DNA of 64,000 nucleotides, from NCBI RefSeq assembly GCF_031460495.1, contig NZ_JAVKTS010000001.1, positions 62,001 to 126,000 on the forward strand, given 5' to 3'. The translations under genes were made by a program, and so were the position numbers. Source of the stretch: Tissierella sp. Its GTDB lineage: Bacteria > Bacillota > Clostridia > Tissierellales > Tissierellaceae. How positions within the stretch are numbered: the first letter of the stretch is position 1; each line of letters begins with the position of its first letter. The notes under the pieces were generated by a model that made no database searches, had not been told where the DNA came from, and saw only the letters and a program-made list of their open reading frames with translations. Below are positions 25,574 to 34,689 of the stretch, one piece after another.

Positions 25574-25607
25574 AAAAAGACATTTGTTTACGACAAATGT
25601 CTTTTTT
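25574..25607. terminator. bidirectional intrinsic terminator after queF
   Basis: AAAAAGACATTTGT pairs with ACAAATGTCTTTTT around TTACG; A tract on one side and T tract on the other. Confidence 0.92.
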
Positions 25608-25775
25608 ATTGACATGACAAAGTTAAAGTGGTAATATAAATCTATATTGCCATTTTCATTACAGAACAATATATATCTCCAATTATATTATATAACTTTA
25701 AAAAGGCAATGTCAATAGGTTTTGTAAATATTTTTAATATATCTTAAAAAATTATCTATTTTAAGGAGGAATATC

Positions 25776-28028
25776 GTGAAGAAAGATGATTTTATCTGGA
25801 AACTTGAAGATGAATGGTTGCAAGAAGTGCTTAAAGAGACTAGGAAACAGCTTGATAAAAACATAAATTTTAAAGAAAAAATTAAAGATGAAGCTATTAG
25901 AACACAAAAGGAGCTGTGGGATGAAATAGGATCAGTCTCTATAGCAAATGGACTAGATCAGGTTGCAGACTTTATGCAATATATCAGTTTTATGAAAATG
26001 CAAAAAATAAGCCATGAGTCAACAAGAAAACTTCAAGACAAATATGAGAAAATGCTTGTATCACCTTATTTTGCAAGGATGGATTTTCTTGAAAATGGAG
26101 AGCTAGAAGCCGAGAAATGTTATATTGGTGTTTCAAACCTCATTAATGATAAGCTTGATTTCCTAATATATGATTGGAGAGCACCGATTTCTAGCATGTT
26201 TTATGATTGTGAAATGGGGGATGCTAATTACGAATGTCCTGAAGGAGTTATAGAAGGGAAACTTTTGCTAAAAAGACAGTATAAGATTAATAATGGGGAA
26301 ATTCAATACATGTTTGATAGTAATCTTAAGATAGATGATGAAATGCTTCAAGATATTTTGAGTAAAAGTACCGATAGTAAGATGAAAGCCATAGTAACAA
26401 CAATTCAAAGAGAACAGAATAAAGTAATCCGTAATGAAGAATATAAGACTCTGATTGTCCAAGGCCCTGCAGGAAGTGGAAAAACCTCTGTTGCCCTGCA
26501 TAGAATAGCATATCTCCTATATAAACATAGAGAAAAAATAACACCTGAGAATATAGTAATATTTTCACCTAATGAAATTTTCAATGAGTATATCTCTAAT
26601 GTACTACCAGAACTTGGAGAAGATAATATGTATCAGACAACATTTAAGGAGTATATGCATAAGGCCTTAGGTAGAGATTTTTTAAAGGAAGATTACTGTG
26701 AAATGATGGAGTATATTCTCACTTCAAAAAATCAAGCAGGCTATGAAAATAGAATTAATAATATAAGATATAAATCTACTATGGAATTTGTAAATATTTT
26801 AAAATATTATGTCACCTTTGTTGAAGAAAAGGATAGAGATTTCAAGGATGTCTTTTTTAGAGACCAGCTAATAGTTACATCTAAAGATTTGCAAGAACTG
26901 TTTTTTAAAGAGTATATTAGACTTCCTCTAAGAAAGAGGTTGAGAAAGATAAAGGAAAGAGTATTGTTTCTTTTAGATCCATATAAAAAAGAGAGGATAG
27001 ATGAAGTTGTTGCTGAATTGGAGAAGAAAGGCTCTTATATAGATAAAATAGAAATATTTCAGGATAGTATGGTTATTGTAAAGGAAGAAATGAAGGCGTT
27101 ATACCATGAAATCAATATAATGACAGAATTTAATCTAGTGAATATTTATAAAGAGCTTTTTGAGAAATTAGAGCTTTTTCATAGACGCTTAAACATTCCA
27201 TACAATGAGGAGATAATAAAGAAAATAAAAAGTCATTCTTTAGAAAACCTAGAGGCTCAAAATCTTAATTATGAGGATCAAATTATAATTTTATATTTAA
27301 AAATTGTGCTAGGAGATATTTCAAAAACCTCTGAAATTAAATATGTAATTATTGATGAGGCTCAGGACTATACACCACTTCAGTATGAAATATTTTATCA
27401 ACTATTTGAATCTGCAAATATGACTATACTAGGGGATTTAAACCAATCCATTAATCCATTTATGAATGTAGGTGATTATAAAAATATCATTAATATATTC
27501 TCTCAAAATAATACTTGTGTAATAAATCTAAGCAAGAGCTACAGATCTACAAAAGAAATTACCGAGTTTTCTAGAAAGCTACTTAATGATGAATTCATTG
27601 ATGAAGGTATACAGAGAAGTGGAGATAAGCCTTTGGTCATTGAACTCCCAAATGAAGCAGCTATAAAAGAAAGACTTCTTCAGGATATAAACATATACAA
27701 AGAGAGAGGATATAAATCTATTGGAATAATAACAAGAACTATGAGGGAAGCAGATGAGGTGTATAGTTTTCTAAAAGATAAAGTTCAAATTAAGGCCATA
27801 ATGAAGGATGATGATGAATATGTTAATGATACCTTGTTAATACCAGCATATCTTGCTAAAGGTTTAGAATTTGATGCTGTGCTTATTTATAATGCAGGAA
27901 ATGAGAATTATTGCTGTGAAGAGGAAAGGTTGCTATTCTATACTGCCTGCACTAGAGCTCTTCATGTTTTATCTATATACTATTCAGGAAAGAAAACACC
28001 TTTTCTCGAGGAAAATATTGTGATTTGA
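25776..28028 (+). CDS. helD: HelD-type RNA polymerase recycling helicase-like ATPase
   Basis: A 750-residue SF1 ATPase of the HelD family, which removes stalled RNA polymerase from DNA using ATP. The N-terminal ~200 residues form the coiled-coil arm and the DFLIYDWRAPISSMFYD segment typical of HelD. Walker A is GPAGSGKT (residues 230-237). The later motifs are YVIIDEAQDYTPLQYEIF (Walker B), MTILGDLNQSINP, SKSYRSTKEI, LAKGLEFDAV and YTACTRALHVL. It starts at GTG after AGGAGG. A truncated relative lies at 21032-21646. Confidence 0.92.
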   Translation: MKKDDFIWKLEDEWLQEVLKETRKQLDKNINFKEKIKDEAIRTQKELWDEIGSVSIANGLDQVADFMQYISFMKMQKISHESTRKLQDKYEKMLVSPYFARMDFLENGELEAEKCYIGVSNLINDKLDFLIYDWRAPISSMFYDCEMGDANYECPEGVIEGKLLLKRQYKINNGEIQYMFDSNLKIDDEMLQDILSKSTDSKMKAIVTTIQREQNKVIRNEEYKTLIVQGPAGSGKTSVALHRIAYLLYKHREKITPENIVIFSPNEIFNEYISNVLPELGEDNMYQTTFKEYMHKALGRDFLKEDYCEMMEYILTSKNQAGYENRINNIRYKSTMEFVNILKYYVTFVEEKDRDFKDVFFRDQLIVTSKDLQELFFKEYIRLPLRKRLRKIKERVLFLLDPYKKERIDEVVAELEKKGSYIDKIEIFQDSMVIVKEEMKALYHEINIMTEFNLVNIYKELFEKLELFHRRLNIPYNEEIIKKIKSHSLENLEAQNLNYEDQIIILYLKIVLGDISKTSEIKYVIIDEAQDYTPLQYEIFYQLFESANMTILGDLNQSINPFMNVGDYKNIINIFSQNNTCVINLSKSYRSTKEITEFSRKLLNDEFIDEGIQRSGDKPLVIELPNEAAIKERLLQDINIYKERGYKSIGIITRTMREADEVYSFLKDKVQIKAIMKDDDEYVNDTLLIPAYLAKGLEFDAVLIYNAGNENYCCEEERLLFYTACTRALHVLSIYYSGKKTPFLEENIVI

Positions 28029-28042
28029 TAAATAATATAAAA

Positions 28043-28078
28043 AAAGGATATCACTTTTTATAAAGTGATATCCTTTAA
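28043..28078 (+). terminator. intrinsic terminator after helD
   Basis: A perfect 15-bp stem (28043-28057 with 28062-28076) around TTTA, flanked by A and T tracts. Confidence 0.9.
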
Positions 28079-28110
28079 TTTTATTCCAAGCAACTCAATA
28101 GCTATTTTGG

Positions 28111-28147
28111 TTACAGTATGATTACAAATATCACAATTTCGTTACAG
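28111..28147. promoter_or_regulatory. direct repeats resembling a PhoP box
   Basis: TTACAG (28111), TTACAA (28122), TCACAA (28131) and TTACAG (28142) form a series of hexamers about 9-11 bp apart, the pattern of Bacillus-type PhoP sites (TT-A/C/T-ACA repeats). They lie about 130 bp before the secreted mosaic protein gene. Weak evidence. Confidence 0.3.
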
Positions 28148-28274
28148 TTTTATGGAATGTGAATATTATGAGTATTGAAGTACTAATAATATTACAGGAA
28201 TGGAAAAACATGTTATGTTTTAATGTATTTGATTCAGTGTTTATCTATCTTTAGAAAAAAAGGAGAGTGTTAGA

Positions 28275-29726
28275 ATGAAAAAAAGAGAGAAGTATAGAAT
28301 AGTTATGTCTTATGTATTGGCATTAATCTTGTTATCATCACTAGTTGTTTTTCCAGATTCAGCTTATGGGCGAAATAATGCGAAAAACATGGTTGCCATC
28401 AAAACATTTAATGGATTATATCTATGTGCTGAAAATGGAGGCGATGGGCAATTAGTAGCTGATAGGGAGAACATAGGTGAATGGGAAACCTTTGAAATGA
28501 TTGATCTTGGAAAAGGATATATCGCATTGAAGGGGAATAATGGTAAATATGTAAGTGTCTCCAATGATGGCAAAGATGTTTATGTAGATAGTAGCAGAAT
28601 AGATAAGAGACAAATATTTCAATTATTAAAAGTGGATAGTAAAGTAGCTTTTAGAATCCAAAACAAGACATATCTCTGCGCAGAAGATGGTGGTGGAGGA
28701 AAAGTAGTCGGAGATAGAGAGACTATAGGGGAATGGGAAACCTTTGAATTGATAAAAATTCAAGACATTAACTCTGATAAATGTAATTTAACAGCAGTAT
28801 CTAACGACAAGAATGTTACATTTACATGGACCAAACCAGCTAATACAAAAAACATTATAGGATATAATCTTTATAGAGGAACTTCTCCAGGGAAGCAATC
28901 ATCTACACCTGTGACAGATTTCCCTATAGAGAGCACATCTTATACTGATAATAACTTAAATAGTGGAGTAACATATTATTATGTATTAAAGGTAGTATAT
29001 AAAGATAAAACATTAGGAGTTGCTTCTAATGAAGTATCAGTATTGTTGAAATCAGCAACAACATTAAGCGCAAGAATAGAAGAAGATGGTATTGGCCTAT
29101 ACTGGACGAAACCAACTAATACAAAAAACATTATAGGATATAATCTTTATAGAGGAACTGCTTCAGGAAAGCAATCGAATATACCTATTACAGATTTTCC
29201 TATAGAAGGAACATCTTATATTGATAGGAATATTGATAATAATATCACTTATTATTATACTTTAAGGGCTGTTTATAGGGATAATACTCTTGGAGAGTTA
29301 TCCAATGAGGTTGCTATTAAATCTAATTTATATAATAGGAATATTGTACTGGAAGTAGGAAGCAAGTATATGGTTGTCAATGGACAAAGGAAAGAGATAG
29401 ATCCTGGCAACGGAACTAAAATGGTCATAAAAAATGGTAGAACCTTCCTTCCTATAAGAGCAGTTATTGAATCTATGGGTGGAACAGTAGAATGGGATCA
29501 ATCAGCAAAAAAGGTTAGTATATATTTAAGGAATAAAAACATTCAACTATGGATTGGTGAGAAAACCGTAGTAGTTAATGGCTCATATATGGAAAGTGAT
29601 GTGGCACCGTATATTTCAGATAGCGGTAGAACAATGTTGCCTCTAAGATTCATCACGGAAAATCTTGACTGTAAGGTAGACTGGGATGGAACAACAAAGA
29701 AGGTAACCATTAGAATGGATAATTAG
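28275..29726 (+). CDS. secreted mosaic protein: fascin-like, two FN3, copper amine oxidase N-terminal domain
   Basis: A 483-residue exported protein. The signal peptide covers residues 1-33 (YVLALILLSSLVVFPDSAYG). Two fascin/actin-cross-linking-like repeats follow (TFNGLYLCAENGG, then NKTYLCAEDGG, about 36-165), then two fibronectin type III domains (about 170-260 and 265-350), then a copper amine oxidase N-terminal-type domain with GRTFLPIRAVIESMGGTVEWD and GRTMLPLRFITENL. The FN3 repeats share 44 identical bases. It is probably a wall or matrix adhesin; no enzyme motif is seen. Confidence 0.8.
   Translation: MKKREKYRIVMSYVLALILLSSLVVFPDSAYGRNNAKNMVAIKTFNGLYLCAENGGDGQLVADRENIGEWETFEMIDLGKGYIALKGNNGKYVSVSNDGKDVYVDSSRIDKRQIFQLLKVDSKVAFRIQNKTYLCAEDGGGGKVVGDRETIGEWETFELIKIQDINSDKCNLTAVSNDKNVTFTWTKPANTKNIIGYNLYRGTSPGKQSSTPVTDFPIESTSYTDNNLNSGVTYYYVLKVVYKDKTLGVASNEVSVLLKSATTLSARIEEDGIGLYWTKPTNTKNIIGYNLYRGTASGKQSNIPITDFPIEGTSYIDRNIDNNITYYYTLRAVYRDNTLGELSNEVAIKSNLYNRNIVLEVGSKYMVVNGQRKEIDPGNGTKMVIKNGRTFLPIRAVIESMGGTVEWDQSAKKVSIYLRNKNIQLWIGEKTVVVNGSYMESDVAPYISDSGRTMLPLRFITENLDCKVDWDGTTKKVTIRMDN
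28840..29159 (+). repeat. near-identical DNA repeats encoding FN3 strands
   Basis: A 44-nt stretch at 28840-28883 recurs without change at 29116-29159 and encodes NTKNIIGYNLYRGT in each FN3 domain. The surrounding 100 nt are also similar. This indicates a recent intragenic duplication or gene conversion. Confidence 0.85.
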
Positions 29727-29737
29727 ACAATGAATAA

Positions 29738-29767
29738 AAAGGGAACAGCTTTAATACTGTTCCCTTT
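29738..29767. terminator. intrinsic terminator between convergent genes
   Basis: AAAGGGAACAG pairs with CTGTTCCCTTT around a 9-nt loop, between the mosaic protein (+) and the S41 protease gene (-). Confidence 0.9.
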
Positions 29768-29788
29768 ACTAAGGCTAGATTACTAGAA

Positions 29789-31039
29789 TTAATTATCTTC
29801 CATAACAGCTTGAATGCAACTGTCTTTTAGATGGTCTTCATTAGGGCTAGGGTGCTCTACTGCAATATGTGGAGTAGTCTTTGTTTCTTTGTTTATTGTA
29901 GCATCAGAGTTAAAGACCAGCTCTCTACTATAGGTAAATATGTATCCACCATAGGGAGCATTATCCATTGGGATATCTGCAAAGTTCATTCCTCCACCTG
30001 TGGTCTCTCCAATTAATGTAGCGAAGCCTGTATCTTTGGCAAAGGCTGCAAACTTCTCAGCAGCAGATGATACCTCTTCATCTACTAATAAATATACCTT
30101 ACCCTTAAAACCTACACTTTCCTCAGGAATTATTTCAATTGAGTTAGCCTTATAATATTTGAAATCAGCTTTTACCTCTGGTGGAAATTGTTCAAGGATT
30201 TTCTCATCTAAATCCCTGACAGAAGCAATACCTGGAACTTTGAAAGGATCATGTATTGTTCTAGCAGTATTTTTAAAGAAAGAATAATACTCTGCACTAT
30301 GTACATCATTTATGAGCAATTTTACAATATTCATCCAGTAGTCATCAAAGCCACCACTATTTCCCCTAATGTCGATAATGAGCTTATCAAAGTCCTTTAC
30401 TTCCTCTAAAAAGCTTTTAATCTTAGGGTAGTCTTCCTCTACATGGTAATGGGACATTGCTTTAAGTTTCATATATGCTAGTTCATTCTCAACTAGCACT
30501 TCTGTATCTAAAACAGGCCCATTGTGGAATATGAAGTCATTACTGGGATCCAAGTCAAAAGTCCAGTCAAAATCATATCTAGCCAATGATCTTTCATAAT
30601 GGAAAATTTCCCGTCTTTCAGGATAATAATGCTTATAATATCGTCTGTACATATCCCCTGTTAAAATATATGTATTATCATCATTTAATTCTTTTAATAT
30701 GTTGTTTATGGCTGCAATAAATTCTGTATCATTATCTGTATTTCTAATAATTCTTTTATATCTAGCTTTATTATCTAACCAATCCATCTTGTCTTGTCTT
30801 TTATTCACTTCAAAGAAAGCATATTGCTCCTCTAAAGTTTGATATATGTACTCGAAATCCTTCAGCTTTTCCTTGTTTGAAAATCTCGCATCTATTATCC
30901 CATAATTAGATGTATTTTCTGCCTTTGTCTGAAATACAGCTCTACTGTTATAAGCTCTTTCTATGACAATTATTGATAGTATTACTGATGCTGCAATCTT
31001 GATATTCCTTCTAACTATTTTTTTTCTCAAAGTCCCCAC
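29789..31039 (-). CDS. S41 family peptidase, membrane-anchored
   Basis: A 416-residue C-terminal-processing-type (S41, tricorn/IRBP-like) protease with one N-terminal membrane helix (about residues 14-27) and an extracellular catalytic part. DKLIIDIRGNSGGFDDYW (about 219-236) starts the catalytic fold. VSSAAEKFAAFAKD carries the expected nucleophile at Ser325, and IGETTGGGM follows. No PDZ domain is obvious. A paralogous lipoprotein at 62239 shares the whole layout but lacks this serine. The substrate is unknown. GTG/ATG alternatives do not affect the domain content. Confidence 0.85.
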   Translation of the reverse strand: MGTLRKKIVRRNIKIAASVILSIIVIERAYNSRAVFQTKAENTSNYGIIDARFSNKEKLKDFEYIYQTLEEQYAFFEVNKRQDKMDWLDNKARYKRIIRNTDNDTEFIAAINNILKELNDDNTYILTGDMYRRYYKHYYPERREIFHYERSLARYDFDWTFDLDPSNDFIFHNGPVLDTEVLVENELAYMKLKAMSHYHVEEDYPKIKSFLEEVKDFDKLIIDIRGNSGGFDDYWMNIVKLLINDVHSAEYYSFFKNTARTIHDPFKVPGIASVRDLDEKILEQFPPEVKADFKYYKANSIEIIPEESVGFKGKVYLLVDEEVSSAAEKFAAFAKDTGFATLIGETTGGGMNFADIPMDNAPYGGYIFTYSRELVFNSDATINKETKTTPHIAVEHPSPNEDHLKDSCIQAVMEDN

Positions 31040-31220
31040 TCCTTTTCTTTATAGATGTATCTATGCCCCTGTACATAATTATAGATACTTAAAGTTAATA
31101 GTATATTAAAACATGAGATTTTTCAACTATATTCTGTAAAATGTTAATAGAATGTTTAAAAAATTTCACATTATCTATAATATCAGAAAAATACCACCTC
31201 AATAAGGTGGCATAATTTTA

Positions 31221-31625
31221 TTAATCAAATACTGGTCCTTCAAGTATTGGATTCCCTATATGATTAGAGAATGATTCAGGTCTAACGGAGACATTTATAT
31301 TGGGCAATGTGCCACCGAAGTCTAAGAAAGTTGTAGCAACCCAGTTTCTTTCATCTTCAGTCGGTATTAAAGTTAATGTTGCTAAAGGATCTGATGAACC
31401 TGTTGCTGTAAGAACAGCCACATATATATCATATGGGCCAAAAATACTTGGTCTAGGCAGGTTGATACCTAAGATTGTAACTCGTTGAATAGGCGGAGTA
31501 AACTCAGTTATCTCAAATACAGAAACCCCTGCTATAAAAAGCTGTTCAGCTGGGCCTACAGGTATTAGTGAATTAACTACAATAAAATCTTCTTCTTTAA
31601 TTCCTTCCAATTGAAAATCTTCCAT
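31221..31625 (-). CDS. hypothetical beta-rich protein
   Basis: A 134-residue acidic protein that I do not recognise. It has no signal peptide and no Cys. It is rich in beta-type strands with the regular sequence IFGPYDIYVAVLTATGSSDP and EDERNWVATTFLDFGG, and ends in NPILEGPVFD. The start is the ATG at 31625 after GGAGGTG; six upstream codons lie in the ribosome binding site region. Its isolated position with its own promoter region suggests a single-gene unit. Hydrophobic, Pro-rich loops suggest a spore or exosporium role, but this is a guess. Confidence 0.6.
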   Translation of the reverse strand: MEDFQLEGIKEEDFIVVNSLIPVGPAEQLFIAGVSVFEITEFTPPIQRVTILGINLPRPSIFGPYDIYVAVLTATGSSDPLATLTLIPTEDERNWVATTFLDFGGTLPNINVSVRPESFSNHIGNPILEGPVFD

Positions 31626-31670
31626 ATCATGCACCTCCTTCAATATATATTATGTAATTTAAAGTAAGAG

Positions 31671-31814
31671 GTGATAGAATCAAAGCAAACATTTCTATTC
31701 ATTGGTTTTAATGAAGATGATGATATTGGCTCTTATAATAGCATTTACCATGAATGCTTCTTTTTGAATACTGGAGCAGTAGAACTAGAATATAGAAAAT
31801 TTGCTCCAACATAA
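31671..31814 (+). CDS. possible small ORF or gene fragment
   Basis: A GTG-started 47-codon frame (MIESKQTFLFIGFNEDDDIG, ending in EYRKFAPT) with GAGG directly before the GTG, followed at once by a strong terminator. The amino-acid composition is protein-like and the stop is tightly placed at the terminator, but no family is recognised and the ribosome binding site is too close to be convincing. It may be the 3' remnant of a gene. Confidence 0.3.
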   Translation: MIESKQTFLFIGFNEDDDIGSYNSIYHECFFLNTGAVELEYRKFAPT

Positions 31815-31854
31815 AAGGTCTTATTATAATATTTGAATTATAATAAGACCTTTT
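31813..31854. terminator. bidirectional intrinsic terminator
   Basis: An 18-bp perfect stem (31813-31830 with 31837-31854) around a 6-nt loop, with A and T tracts at the ends. Confidence 0.9.
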
Positions 31855-31892
31855 ATAAGGATAAGGAGATCTATGAAAAAATGAAATTAGCG

Positions 31893-33161
31893 TTATTCTA
31901 AATTTACGATTTTCAAATCCAATTCTTGCAAGTATTCTATTATCCTTGGTAGGGCATCAATGACAGCTTGAGATTCATGGAGGAGGATAATAGAACCAGA
32001 TATATCTGAGTTTTTAATAGAATTAAAGATCTTATCTGCATCACGAGTTTTCCAATCTTCAGGGTCATTATTCCAAAGGACTAATTTGTATTCATGACCA
32101 TATACTAAATCTTTAACCTGTTTATTTATAGATCCATAGGGAGGTCTAAAAAGAACTACTTCATCATCTATTATTTCTTCAAGTAATTCTATAGACTGTA
32201 TAATTTCATTTTTCTGATTTTCATAAGAAAGGGTTTTCATATCAACATGATTCATCGAATGACTTCCAATTGAATAGCCTTTAGATTGAATAGACTTAAT
32301 ATAATCAGGATATTTCTTTGCACTAATTCCAGTAAAGAAGAATGTACCTCCTACCTCATATTCATTTAATACATTCATGATATCAATTGAGTATTGTGAA
32401 GGACCATCATCAAAGGTAAGGGCGACCTTTCCATGTGGAACCTTGTATATCATCTCATCATTATCAAGAGTAACAGAATGCGGAGTAGGTTTGTTTATTT
32501 CCTCAATTAATGGACCCTCAGTTGATAAATCTTCTTTATCCGATAAATCAATCTCGGTAATAGACTTTTCTTCGTGTAAGTCCACAGTAATACCGGAATT
32601 TATAGATTGAGCAAGGACCCCTTCATTAGTTCTAGCTTTATTTATATAACCTTGGTTGAAATAACTAAATAATATTATCAATACTATACTAGAGGCAATA
32701 ATAAGCATAGGAGTAAATTTGATTTTGCTTTTCTCAAGTATTTCAGATATTGTATGTATTTCTTTCGCAACAGGTTCTTCATTGATTTCTTCTAAGGTTC
32801 TAGATATAAAATTTAGATTGTCCAACTCATGAATATCTTGGATGTTTTTTATAGTAGTTAGCATATCTACAAAATTTTCCGAGCATGAAAAAGATATCTT
32901 GTCACTATATTCAAGATATGTCTGAGTTAATGTAGCAATATTTTGCTCCTGTAGTTTATCGAAAGAATGATTAAATGATAATCTATATTTATATTTATTA
33001 TCTAATTGAATAATAGAAGTTAGTTGATTTGCAGTATATTCGTCAATTTCGCAAAACAATTCAATATCTTCTTCGAAAGAGAACATAGTATGGAGATAGT
33101 ATTTGTCAGATTTAATCTCAATCCCTTTTAATTCAAGTAGCTTTCCGTGGTAGGCTAACAT
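31893..33161 (-). CDS. membrane-anchored polysaccharide deacetylase
   Basis: A 422-residue protein in three parts. Residues 1-140 are a cytoplasmic region of unknown type. One membrane helix follows at about 151-168. The extracellular part ends in a NodB deacetylase domain with TFDDGPS (249-255, catalytic Asp), HSMNH (301-305, metal His) and FRPPYG (339-343). It likely deacetylates peptidoglycan or a surface glycan; PgdA-like relatives give lysozyme resistance. The large cytoplasmic N-terminal domain is unusual for this family and may link activity to an intracellular partner. The coiled-coil gene upstream (33205-33951) is 43 nt away and in the same direction. Confidence 0.88.
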   Translation of the reverse strand: MLAYHGKLLELKGIEIKSDKYYLHTMFSFEEDIELFCEIDEYTANQLTSIIQLDNKYKYRLSFNHSFDKLQEQNIATLTQTYLEYSDKISFSCSENFVDMLTTIKNIQDIHELDNLNFISRTLEEINEEPVAKEIHTISEILEKSKIKFTPMLIIASSIVLIILFSYFNQGYINKARTNEGVLAQSINSGITVDLHEEKSITEIDLSDKEDLSTEGPLIEEINKPTPHSVTLDNDEMIYKVPHGKVALTFDDGPSQYSIDIMNVLNEYEVGGTFFFTGISAKKYPDYIKSIQSKGYSIGSHSMNHVDMKTLSYENQKNEIIQSIELLEEIIDDEVVLFRPPYGSINKQVKDLVYGHEYKLVLWNNDPEDWKTRDADKIFNSIKNSDISGSIILLHESQAVIDALPRIIEYLQELDLKIVNLE

Positions 33162-33204
33162 AGGAAGCCTCCTTCCTTAATTGTATATTAACTGAAGTAG
33201 TTCT

Positions 33205-33951
33205 TTATTTTGAATCAGATGAACTAGAAGAGCTTGTCCTTGTTGAGAAAGAAAAAGACATTCTTTCTGTAAAATCATTGATAGTTTTCATTAATTCAGA
33301 TTTTTCATCAAGGATTTTTTGATACTGTTGCACATATTGTTGATTCTCTGTTTCTAGACTTCTAATGACTTCTTCAAGATTACTTATCTTTATCATGCTC
33401 TGGTATTGAGCATTCATAGACTCTTCATTAAGTTTATTGTATTTGTTAATCTCCGTATCTAGTTGGTTGGAAATTGTTTCATACTCTACATTTGAGTTAT
33501 TTTGGTACTCTTTATAATCTTCAAGTAGCTGATCATAGCTCATTTGTTTACTTGTTAAACTACTTTCTAACCCATGAATTTCTTTGATTTTCTCCTGCAA
33601 AAGTTGCTCTTTTTTCATTAAATCTTGCTTAATACGATTAATTGTTTCATTAGCAACCTCTAGCTTATCTACAAGTCCATTGTTTTTATAGAGTATTAGT
33701 TGGCGATCTTTTAGCATGTTTTCAAGAGAAACAATAGCATCTAATACTACCTTGTCTTGGTTTTCTTTTGAAAATAATGGATTATTGTTTTGTGCGTCAG
33801 CTTGCTCCATTTCATTTGGATTTGGTGGTTGTTCTCCGTTCATTGTGTTGCCAATTTCAAACTGTTGATCTGCACTATCCTGCTGACTCTGATCATTGTT
33901 TGCAGATTTAAACCAGCCAACTCCCATTTTTTTTGTTTTTTCCTTGTTCAC
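33205..33951 (-). CDS. coiled-coil protein with Ser-rich tail
   Basis: A 248-residue cytosolic protein that matches no family I can name. Residues 12-60 are a disordered Gln/Asn/Pro-rich stretch. From about 65 to 230 it is one long coiled coil with heptad-like Leu/Ile spacing. The tail is TSSSSSSDSK. It begins at GTG after AGGGGGATGAG. It is the first gene of a two-gene unit with the deacetylase, whose cytoplasmic domain might be its partner. A scaffold role is an inference. Confidence 0.6.
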   Translation of the reverse strand: MNKEKTKKMGVGWFKSANNDQSQQDSADQQFEIGNTMNGEQPPNPNEMEQADAQNNNPLFSKENQDKVVLDAIVSLENMLKDRQLILYKNNGLVDKLEVANETINRIKQDLMKKEQLLQEKIKEIHGLESSLTSKQMSYDQLLEDYKEYQNNSNVEYETISNQLDTEINKYNKLNEESMNAQYQSMIKISNLEEVIRSLETENQQYVQQYQKILDEKSELMKTINDFTERMSFSFSTRTSSSSSSDSK

Positions 33952-34221
33952 AAACTCATCCCCCTATATGAATAGTATAATATTAATTAATAAGTCAACT
34001 ATATATGGATAAATTACAAACCGTACAATAATATAGAATTCATATTATAATATAAGACTCCTATAATAATTCTAATCTTATTAGCTGTCAATGTCAAGAA
34101 TTGTCAACAAAAGTAGATAATTATACTGAAAAATTAAGAAGGTTAAAAGTTAATTTGATATTTTGTATGATTATTATTGGGTATAATCATACCATAGCAT
34201 AAATACACAAGGAGAGATCAG

Positions 34222-34593
34222 ATGAAACTATATAAATTATTATTTATCTCATTAGGAGTAGTTTTTACTGGAATTGGCGCTATTGGAGTTGTCATACCCG
34301 TATTACCAACTACACCATTTCTAATATTAGCATCCATGTTTTTCGTAAAGGGTTCTGAGAAATTTGATATATGGCTTAAGAGCACAAAACTATATAAAGC
34401 TTATGCAGAGGATTTTATCAAAGACAGATCCATGACTTTAAAGAGAAAGGTAGGCTTAATGATGCTTTCAGATTTTATGTTAGCATTTCCTTTAATAATT
34501 TTAGATAGTATTTATATTAAAGTATTTATAATATCAGTGGTAATCTTTAAATATTATTATTTCATTTTCAGAATAAAGACTAAAAGAACTTAG
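34222..34593 (+). CDS. YbaN family (DUF454) membrane protein
   Basis: A 123-residue integral membrane protein of the YbaN/DUF454 family: GVVFTGIGAIGVVIPVLPTTPF in the first helix region, then FFVKGSEKFDIWLKSTKLYK in the loop, then two C-terminal helices. It is a normal full length. Function is not known. The ribosome binding site is AAGGAGAG. Its 3' end overlaps a terminator hairpin. Confidence 0.9.
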   Translation: MKLYKLLFISLGVVFTGIGAIGVVIPVLPTTPFLILASMFFVKGSEKFDIWLKSTKLYKAYAEDFIKDRSMTLKRKVGLMMLSDFMLAFPLIILDSIYIKVFIISVVIFKYYYFIFRIKTKRT

Positions 34594-34605
34594 TCTTTAT
34601 ATTTT
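34573..34605 (+). terminator. intrinsic terminator overlapping the DUF454 stop
   Basis: ATAAAGACTA pairs with TAGTCTTTAT, followed by ATTTTT. Confidence 0.75.
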
Positions 34606-34689
34606 TGTAAACAAATTGTAATTTTAAGGCCTAGTAATCTATGGTACAATATAGATACTTATACTAATTGCAATTAAAGGAGAAATTAT

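Noticed and set aside
34167-34190. Operator-like inverted repeat ATGATTAT...ATAATCAT before the DUF454 gene
   Set aside because: AT-rich and short; such repeats are expected by chance in this background, and no regulator is nearby.
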